From Syntrophomonadaceae bacterium (GTDB taxonomy: Bacteria; Bacillota_D; Dethiobacteria; DTU022; PWGO01), in NCBI GenBank assembly GCA_003554535.1, contig PWGT01000138.1, positions 1-9,997 on the forward strand: a stretch of 9,997 nucleotides of DNA, given 5' to 3'. This document shows positions 6,315 through 9,997 of this stretch, piece by piece. The translations under genes and the position numbers were made by a program. The notes beneath the pieces are model-generated. The model was not told the origin of the DNA and did no database searches. It saw only the letters and a program-made list of their open reading frames with translations. The first letter of the stretch is position 1. Each line of letters begins with the position of its first letter.

Positions 6315-7580
6315 TTAATCCAGCTTTTCTACTTCTGGTTCCCAGGTTGAAAGTCCCAATCTAAAGGTGTCGTCTTCTTTCCAGTAAATATCACAAACTA
6401 CGCGGTACTCTCCGGGGCTTGCTGTCACACGGCCCTTGCCGAGAACCATCTCTTCCCTTAGTTCAAAAGCCAGGACAATGCTATCCTGCTCGACTGCGGC
6501 GTCAAGCAGTTCCGGCTTATCGCTCAGTATGAATGTGGTGCTCTCATCCCGACCCAAAGCCCCGCCAGCAAGGATCCTGGAAAATTCAACTTCTCCCAGT
6601 TTGAAATCAAAGAAACGCATCCCGGAAGGATCTTTAAGGTATTTAGCCAGCTCCATTTCGATTTCTTTAGGAGCGGCTCTTTCAAATATCGCTTCATCTC
6701 CATGCTCGTGTGTATATGGATAAGGAAGGTAATACAGCTCATTGCGCCATTTTACCAGGGCTTTCAGCCAGTCATGGAGAGCCTCTGGATCTTTTTCCAA
6801 AACATCTTGACCGGGTTCTGCCGGGCGCAGGTCTTCGAGTTCTTCGAGCCCTGTTGTTATTTGCTCTTCAGTAATTATTCTTTCGTTTTTCAAAATGTCT
6901 ATGAGATTTGAAGGGAACGGTCTCTCTTTATCTTTAATTGCAGCCAATATGGGGGTATCCTCCGCACCTGGGATTTTACCGGCCTTTTCCAGGTATTCAC
7001 CCGCTTTAGCCCAGTTTTCCTTGTTTAAAGCTTCATTTACTGTTTCGAGGTAATCATTTAGTGCTTCTTTGTTTTTTATAAAGTGAGCTGTGAGCTCTGT
7101 ATCTTCTTCAATATTTAAAGTAAGGCCTGGCTCCGTTCCAATCTCTTCTCCGTTTCTCTGCCAGGCCTCGAAGCTGTAACCCTCTTCTGCTTCCGCTTCA
7201 ATTTCAACCTCTTCTCCACCCCTGTATATTCCCTCACCGGCAACATTTCCGCCTTCTTCGGGTTCAGTTTTTAAACTTAATTCGTATACTCTTTCAAATT
7301 CGGCTAACAGTTCCCGGTCATTATTAATTGTAAATTGATAGCTTTGATCAGTACTTACTTTTTCACCGTCTTCTTCCCACGCGGTGAAAGCATAACCCTC
7401 TGCTGCTTCTGCTCGAACAGTTACCTCGTCGCCTTCCTCGTAAAGACCCTCTCCGGATACTGTGCCTTCTTTATCTGAAGCTAATTCAAGATTAACTTCG
7501 TATTCAGCAGCACAGCCCGCTAGAAGCAGAACCGCTGTGATAATGAAAAATGATGCGAGCAAAATAAACCTTTTAAGCAT
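6315..7580 (-). CDS. Lipoprotein with two InlB B-type repeats and an unrecognised C-terminal region
   Basis: The product has 421 residues, with GGAGG 11 bases upstream of the ATG. It begins with MLKRF, a hydrophobic segment and the lipobox LLAGC (Cys23). Two tandem InlB B-type repeats follow at about 27-97 and 99-168. Each carries a GEGxY-x-GxEV core, an EGYxFxAW motif and a closing F; both keep the Trp that the second repeat of the gene at 1360 has lost. Residues about 170-280 look helical and highly charged (ALNDYLETVNEALNKENW). Residues about 280-421 contain aromatic-rich segments (WRNELYYLPYPYTHEHGDEA, DPSGMRFFDFKLGEVEF) and end as a likely beta-rich domain (YRVVCDIYWKEDDTFRLGL). I do not recognise the C-terminal 250 residues. 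The location is probably the outer face of the cytoplasmic membrane. The next gene on this strand starts 234 bases downstream and seems to have its own promoter. Confidence 0.85.
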   Translation of the reverse strand: MLKRFILLASFFIITAVLLLAGCAAEYEVNLELASDKEGTVSGEGLYEEGDEVTVRAEAAEGYAFTAWEEDGEKVSTDQSYQFTINNDRELLAEFERVYELSLKTEPEEGGNVAGEGIYRGGEEVEIEAEAEEGYSFEAWQRNGEEIGTEPGLTLNIEEDTELTAHFIKNKEALNDYLETVNEALNKENWAKAGEYLEKAGKIPGAEDTPILAAIKDKERPFPSNLIDILKNERIITEEQITTGLEELEDLRPAEPGQDVLEKDPEALHDWLKALVKWRNELYYLPYPYTHEHGDEAIFERAAPKEIEMELAKYLKDPSGMRFFDFKLGEVEFSRILAGGALGRDESTTFILSDKPELLDAAVEQDSIVLAFELREEMVLGKGRVTASPGEYRVVCDIYWKEDDTFRLGLSTWEPEVEKLD

Positions 7581-7643
7581 AATTACAATAACCTCCCTGC
7601 CAAACAGCAGCCTGGCGGTTTCAAATATTGATTGTTAATGTTC

Positions 7644-7672
7644 TTTTTAACATAAGGAGGCTTAGAGTTCAA
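7644..7672 (-). promoter_or_regulatory. Possible promoter of the 421-residue lipoprotein gene
   Basis: On the minus strand: -35-like TTGAAC at 7672-7667, a 17-base spacer, and -10-like TAAAAA at 7649-7644 preceded by TGT, an extended -10 pattern. A 9-bp inverted repeat (AATATTGAT at 7624-7632, ATCAATATT at 7680-7688) brackets it. The boxes are weak matches. Confidence 0.3.
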
Positions 7673-7729
7673 GAAAGTGATCAATATTATTGAGTGATTA
7701 TTCATTTATGATATTTGAAATGATTATTT

Positions 7730-7751
7730 TGAAAGGAATGATGTTCATGCG
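7730..7751 (+). other. Partial copy of a vapB translation-start region
   Basis: These 22 bases match 8416-8437, the ribosome binding site and start of the first vapB gene, at 19 positions: TGAAAGGAATG, one change, TGT, two changes, then ATGCG. After the second codon the similarity to vapB ends. It lies just beyond the 3' end of the RelE-type toxin gene. It may be the stump of a third vapB gene that was replaced by the neighbouring module, or a short duplication. Nothing indicates that it is expressed. Confidence 0.35.
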
Positions 7752-7768
7752 CGAAGATGAAACCCTTT

Positions 7769-8041
7769 TTAATATACTTCTTCATGAGAACCGACGTTAA
7801 CCGGCACAATCGTGTCATCTTGGAGCAAGAATAATAAACTGATTCTGTAGTTATAATTGATGGAAACTGCATAAAGATCATAGTGCTTTCCTTTTAGTTT
7901 ATGAAGCTTCAGTGACGGGTGTCCGGGGTTAAGTTCCATAAGCCGTAAGGTTTTCTCATATTGATTTATTAAATCCGGGTGTTTTTTTAGAAAAGCAGCC
8001 GCTTTTTTATTATAACTATCGGTGTAGATAATATTAGGCAT
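7769..8041 (-). CDS. RelE/ParE-superfamily toxin
   Basis: The product has 90 residues, a normal length for a RelE/ParE toxin. An N-terminal helical hairpin (SYNKKAAAFLKKHPDLINQY) is followed by LKLHKLKGKHYDLYAVSI, the strand with NYRI (Arg66), and the C-terminal VGSHEEVY with His86. This pattern is typical of RelE/StbE-type mRNA interferases, which cleave mRNA at the ribosome; ParE-type gyrase inhibitors share the fold. The ATG overlaps the antitoxin stop codon region by 8 bases, so translation is coupled to the Phd/YefM gene upstream. The start is fixed by that overlap. The family is firm; the exact target is not decided by sequence. Confidence 0.87.
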   Translation of the reverse strand: MPNIIYTDSYNKKAAAFLKKHPDLINQYEKTLRLMELNPGHPSLKLHKLKGKHYDLYAVSINYNYRISLLFLLQDDTIVPVNVGSHEEVY

Positions 8042-8291
8042 CAGTTATCCTCTTAATATGTTCATCTACTGTTTCAGCAACATATTTGCCCTGTTCAAGC
8101 TCCTTCAGGGTTTCATTTATAGCTGCTTCCAGTTCACATTCCCGGTAGTAGTTATATTTTTCAATCGGGATTACCACGTACGTGCTCTTTCCCCTTACAG
8201 TAACCACTGCTTCTTCAGATTCTTCCACAACCATATCAATTGCAGAAACACCCCTGGTTTTCAAGTCATTTGCAGTAATAATATTACTCAT
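8034..8291 (-). CDS. Phd/YefM-family antitoxin
   Basis: The product has 85 residues. The N-terminal half has the Phd/YefM fold: ITANDLKTRGVSAIDMVVEE, then EAVVTVRGKSTYVVIPIEKYN, matching the usual 'hhT-DlkxxG...hhhtxxGkpxhVlhpheeY' pattern of this DNA-binding domain. The C-terminal helix (about 50-85, Glu-rich) would wrap the RelE-type toxin encoded next. AAGGGG lies about 10 bases upstream of the ATG. The family normally represses its own operon as a dimer, and a 12-bp perfect palindrome overlaps the -10 box at 8335-8340. The module is divergent from the vapBC pair starting at 8433. Confidence 0.88.
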   Translation of the reverse strand: MSNIITANDLKTRGVSAIDMVVEESEEAVVTVRGKSTYVVIPIEKYNYYRECELEAAINETLKELEQGKYVAETVDEHIKRITDA

Positions 8292-8327
8292 AGCAATACA
8301 CCCCTTCTTAACAATGCTACTGATAAC

Positions 8328-8339
8328 ACTATTAATAGT
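8328..8339. promoter_or_regulatory. 12-bp perfect palindrome, candidate Phd/YefM operator
   Basis: ACTATTAATAGT at 8328-8339 is a perfect palindrome that covers five of the six bases of the -10 box of the antitoxin-toxin promoter. The position is typical for an autorepressed Phd/YefM operon. Binding is inferred. Confidence 0.5.
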
Positions 8340-8363
8340 ACTCTAAAAAGACCTGAATGTCAA
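8335..8363 (-). promoter_or_regulatory. Promoter of the phd/relE-type operon
   Basis: On the minus strand: a perfect -35 TTGACA at 8363-8358, a 17-base spacer, and a -10-like TACTAT at 8340-8335 (four of six). The leader to the ATG at 8291 is about 35 bases and holds a ribosome binding site. The promoter lies back to back with the vapBC promoter at 8382-8410. Confidence 0.6.
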
Positions 8364-8381
8364 GCAGGCGGGGTATGAGAC

Positions 8382-8410
8382 TTGAAATTCATAAGATATT
8401 GATGTATATT
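8382..8410 (+). promoter_or_regulatory. Promoter of the first vapBC operon
   Basis: -35 TTGAAA (8382-8387, five of six), a 17-base spacer, and -10 TATATT (8405-8410, five of six). Transcription would begin near 8417, downstream of the in-frame ATG at 8415. This is one reason for choosing 8433 as the vapB start. Confidence 0.6.
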
Positions 8411-8432
8411 TATTATGAAAGGAATGGTGTAT

Positions 8433-8654
8433 ATGCGGACCACATTAAACCTTTCCGAACAGCTGGTGCGTGAAGTTGAGGCGCTTTACGGCAGCGGAAA
8501 CCGCTCTAAAGCGGTAGAAAAAGCTCTTGAGGAAGCAGTACGGCAAAAAAAATTAAAGGCTTTTATGGAACTAAAGGGCAAAATTGCTATAGACAAAGAT
8601 GCAGTAAGAAATCTCAGGAAAGCAGAGTTAAAAGAAAATGAAAGTTATAGTTGA
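8433..8654 (+). CDS. vapB: VapB-type ribbon-helix-helix antitoxin (first copy)
   Basis: The product has 73 residues. MRTTLNLSEQLVREVEALYG is the strand and first helix of a ribbon-helix-helix DNA-binding domain, followed by the second helix (NRSKAVEKALEEAVRQKK). The C-terminal part would bind VapC. The start at 8433 is preferred over in-frame ATGs at 8415 and 8424: AAAGGA at 8418-8423 is a good ribosome binding site for 8433 (9-base gap), and the predicted transcript begins near 8417. The 3' end overlaps vapC by 17 bases. The sequence is clearly related to the second VapB at 9311-9511 (RTT-N-, RSK, GKI, D-A---LR). Because its partner toxin is damaged, this antitoxin may now act only as a repressor, or on the other VapC. 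Confidence 0.85.
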   Translation: MRTTLNLSEQLVREVEALYGSGNRSKAVEKALEEAVRQKKLKAFMELKGKIAIDKDAVRNLRKAELKENESYS

Positions 8655-8883
8655 CACCTCGATCTGGATCGAATACTTAAAAAACAACCATGAAATAGCA
8701 CCAGAGCTTGATGAAGGGTTGCTGACCGGGAAGCTATCTTTCAAAATGAAGGAAAAAGGTGTAACTATAGCGATTACTGATTGTGTAATCGCCGCTATTG
8801 CGACAAATAACGGGGCAGCGGTTTATACCCTGGATCAGGACTTCCAATCAATCCCTGATGTCGAACTTTACAATGAATTTTAA
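8638..8883 (+). pseudogene. vapC: VapC-type PIN ribonuclease with an internal in-frame deletion
   Basis: The frame is open for 81 residues, but VapC toxins are usually about 130. The N terminus is normal (MKVIVDTSIWIEYLKN, acidic Asp6) and the C terminus is normal (GVTIAITDCVIAA with Asp48, VYTLDQDF with Asp66). Residues LLTGKL run straight into SFKMKEKG. Compared with the complete VapC at 8919-9314, about 45 residues are missing, including the segment carrying the second conserved acid (TELIQG, Glu42 there). PIN nucleases need this cluster of acids for Mg2+ binding, so the product is probably inactive. It could still fold or bind VapB. The ATG lies within the last codons of vapB. An original compact variant is less likely, since the N and C termini match full-length family members. 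Confidence 0.75.
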
Positions 8884-8918
8884 AGAGAAGAATGATAAGC
8901 TGATTCGGTATTAAATGC

Positions 8919-9314
8919 TTACAGGCAAATAATATCGATGTTTTCGCCAGTTGCATCTTTAATCATTTGGAAATGTTTATCGGCTGTATAGATGGAACAG
9001 TTATTCTTGAAGGCTAAAGTGTAGATAATAAGATCAGCCAGGGGTACGGTAATTCCTTTATTACGGAGGGCAGCGCCTTTTCTCCCTGCATCAATCCAGT
9101 CCTGATCATTAATTGAAAGCTGGGGAATACTTTCCAGCGCCGAAGCAAGGACATCCTTTTCGCTTTCTGTTTTTAGGCCCTGGATCAGCTCTGTAATAAT
9201 TGGCCCCGTAATGCAGGCCAGGTAAAGATTTTTATCATGCACTATTTTTGCAACTTCCTTACTGCCTCTAAAATATTCCACCCAGGCAGAAGTATCAATA
9301 AGTATTTTTTTCAT
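8919..9314 (-). CDS. vapC: VapC-type PIN-domain ribonuclease toxin (second copy)
   Basis: The product has 131 residues, the full family length. All four typical PIN acids can be seen: Asp7 in LIDTSAWVEYFRG, Glu42 in TELIQG, Asp94 in VPLADLIIYTLA, and Asp112 in IYTADKHF. VapC toxins cleave tRNA or rRNA with these Mg2+-bound residues until held by VapB. The start codon overlaps the vapB stop by four bases (ATGA). The gene converges with the deleted vapC, leaving 35 bases between the two stops and no clear terminator. It is a paralogue of that gene and shows what it lost. Confidence 0.92.
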   Translation of the reverse strand: MKKILIDTSAWVEYFRGSKEVAKIVHDKNLYLACITGPIITELIQGLKTESEKDVLASALESIPQLSINDQDWIDAGRKGAALRNKGITVPLADLIIYTLAFKNNCSIYTADKHFQMIKDATGENIDIICL

Positions 9315-9511
9315 CGCTTGCTGTCCCTTAATTTACTTATTGCCTCTTCATCAAACTCAATTTTACCGACCAGCGATTTTAGCTGCTCCTCCTTTTTCAG
9401 TTGCAAAGCATCTCTTAAAGCCTGTTCAATAGACTTTGATCTCGATTCTGCCTTGTATGCTGCTTCGATTTCGCGGATTAGCTGATCATCAATGTTAATA
9501 GTTGTGCGCAC
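9311..9511 (-). CDS. vapB: VapB-type ribbon-helix-helix antitoxin (second copy)
   Basis: Taken from the GTG at 9511 the product has 66 residues: VRTTINIDDQLIREIEAAYK (strand and first helix of a ribbon-helix-helix domain), a second helix with RSKSIEQALRDALQLKK, and a C-terminal toxin-binding part. An in-frame ATG at 9529 would add six residues. I prefer the GTG because AAAGGG at 9520-9525 is spaced 8 bases from it, nothing like a ribosome binding site precedes the ATG, and RTT then sits at the same point as in the first VapB. The family represses its own operon. vapC follows with an ATGA overlap. Confidence 0.85.
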   Translation of the reverse strand: MRTTINIDDQLIREIEAAYKAESRSKSIEQALRDALQLKKEEQLKSLVGKIEFDEEAISKLRDSKR

Positions 9512-9556
9512 AACAAACACCCTTTCCATTTAGTGCTGCATCATTTGCGTATTCAT

Positions 9557-9584
9557 ATTTTAGCATACATTTATTATTCAGCAA
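9557..9584 (-). promoter_or_regulatory. Probable promoter of the second vapBC operon
   Basis: On the minus strand there is an extended -10, TGCTAAAAT, whose hexamer TAAAAT is at 9562-9557. A weak -35-like TTGCTG lies 16 bases further upstream at 9584-9579. The leader to the GTG at 9511 is about 40 bases. Confidence 0.45.
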
Positions 9585-9602
9585 TTGAATGTGTCACTAA
9601 GA

Positions 9603-9640
9603 ATGGTCTTTCATCAAGATTGATATTCGTTCAAGACCAT
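9603..9640. repeat. Inverted repeat over the acetyltransferase promoter
   Basis: ATGGTCTT (9603-9610) and AAGACCAT (9633-9640) are perfect inverted copies, 22 bases apart. They span the -35 box and much of the spacer of the plus-strand promoter at 9620-9648. A smaller repeat, CATGAT/ATCATG, lies at 9638-9656 over the -10 box. Together they suggest an operator. Confidence 0.45.
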
Positions 9641-9648
9641 GATATTAT
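9620..9648 (+). promoter_or_regulatory. Probable promoter of the acetyltransferase gene
   Basis: -35 TTGATA (9620-9625, five of six), a 17-base spacer, and -10 TATTAT (9643-9648, five of six). The transcript would start near 9655 with a leader of about 55 bases that holds the hairpin at 9668-9691. Confidence 0.55.
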
Positions 9649-9667
9649 TCATCATGATTATAAAGTA

Positions 9668-9691
9668 GTGGCTAATCTTTTGCTAAGCCAC
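9668..9691 (+). repeat. Leader hairpin just before the acetyltransferase ribosome binding site
   Basis: GTGGCT (9668-9673) pairs with AGCCAC (9686-9691) around a 12-base loop. It ends five bases before the GGGGG ribosome binding site at 9697-9701. It could affect translation or message stability. No T-run follows, so it is not a terminator. Confidence 0.4.
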
Positions 9692-9708
9692 ATCACGGGG
9701 GTTAAGTG

Positions 9709-9997
9709 GTGGAGACAAATATAATCGGTGTAAGAGAGAAAAAAGAATATCTTGTAAAAGCAATAGATTATTTTTCTGCAAAATGGGGAATCGAAAGAAA
9801 CATTTATGATGATTGTATCAGTTGCTCTATTACAACGGAGAGTCCTCTTCCCCGGTGGTATCTGATGCTAAAAAGCAATCAAATCATAGGGGGTTATGGT
9901 CTTATAACCAATGATTTTATTAGCCGACAGGATTTATACCCCTGGTTATGTGCTTTATTCATAGAAGAAAGTGAAAGAGGGAATAATTTAGGAGCAA
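9709..9997 (+). CDS. GNAT-family N-acetyltransferase, N-terminal part (runs off right edge)
   Basis: The visible 96 residues fit the front of a GNAT acetyltransferase, which moves an acetyl group from acetyl-CoA to an amine. LPRWYLMLKSNQIIGGYGL (about 47-65) is the strand pair before motif A. CALFIEESERGNNLGA (about 81-96) is motif A, with the Arg-Gly-x-x-x-Gly turn that holds the acetyl-CoA pyrophosphate. The substrate cannot be told. The start is taken as GTG at 9709, seven bases after GGGGG at 9697-9701; GTG at 9706 is nearly as good. GNAT toxins of the TacT type exist, but no ribbon-helix-helix partner lies directly upstream on this strand, so a free-standing enzyme is more likely. Confidence 0.85.
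   Translation, partial: METNIIGVREKKEYLVKAIDYFSAKWGIERNIYDDCISCSITTESPLPRWYLMLKSNQIIGGYGLITNDFISRQDLYPWLCALFIEESERGNNLGA

Noticed and set aside
7748..7800. Short plus-strand peptide starting at the ATG next to the vapB-like stump
   Set aside because: It is 17 codons, overlaps the end of the RelE-type toxin gene and shows no similarity to VapB after its second residue.
8058..8378. Plus-strand open frame opposite the Phd/YefM antitoxin gene
   Set aside because: It is antisense to a clear family member and has no start signals of its own.
8415..8432. Earlier ATG starts for the first vapB
   Set aside because: The predicted transcript starts near 8417, and the only good ribosome binding site (8418-8423) serves the ATG at 8433.
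9709..9997. GNAT protein as a TacT-type toxin
   Set aside because: No DUF1778/ribbon-helix-helix antitoxin gene precedes it on the same strand; the nearby vapB belongs to the minus-strand vapC.

Overview
The window reads as a piece of a bacterial chromosome with moderate-to-low G+C. Promoters look like the primary-sigma type (TTGACA-like and TATAAT-like boxes with 16-17 base spacers). Many starts have purine-rich AGGA/GGGG ribosome binding sites. Three proteins are lipoproteins with InlB-type repeats or beta-propellers. This fits a Gram-positive anaerobe of the Clostridia type, but that placement is an inference. The strongly Glu/Asp-rich exported proteins might point to a saline or alkaline habitat, which is weaker still. 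No rRNA, tRNA, CRISPR array, transposase or phage gene was seen.

Left flank (1-1110, minus strand): a hicAB toxin-antitoxin pair (hicB runs off the edge) lies downstream of a decayed abiE system. The AbiEi antitoxin gene has lost one base in an A-tract. The AbiEii toxin gene is reduced to a short 5' remnant. The abiE promoter/operator is still intact.

Centre (1110-7600): three exported lipoprotein genes. The first (plus strand, 1360-2924) carries two InlB B-type repeats followed by a TolB-like propeller and is split by a -1 frameshift at an A8 tract. The second (minus, 3069-6080) is a 1003-residue propeller protein with PQQ-like repeats near its C terminus. The third (minus, 6315-7580) has two InlB B-type repeats and an unrecognised C-terminal region. 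They share architecture and composition and look like a surface or envelope set of unknown job. Two tandem inverted repeats, each with a 14-base loop, precede the first gene.

Right flank (7730-9709): three more toxin-antitoxin loci. These are a Phd/YefM-RelE/ParE pair on minus, a divergent vapBC pair on plus whose vapC has an in-frame internal deletion, and a complete paralogous vapBC pair on minus that meets the first tail to tail. A short copy of the vapB translation-start region lies at 7730-7751. The last 289 bases are the start of a GNAT N-acetyltransferase gene on plus.

The main theme is a toxin-antitoxin accessory region in different stages of decay around a family of lipoproteins. 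Five loci fall in 10 kb: three apparently intact and two damaged. The least explained parts are the lipoprotein set and the tandem hairpins before it. I cannot show that they form a new system.
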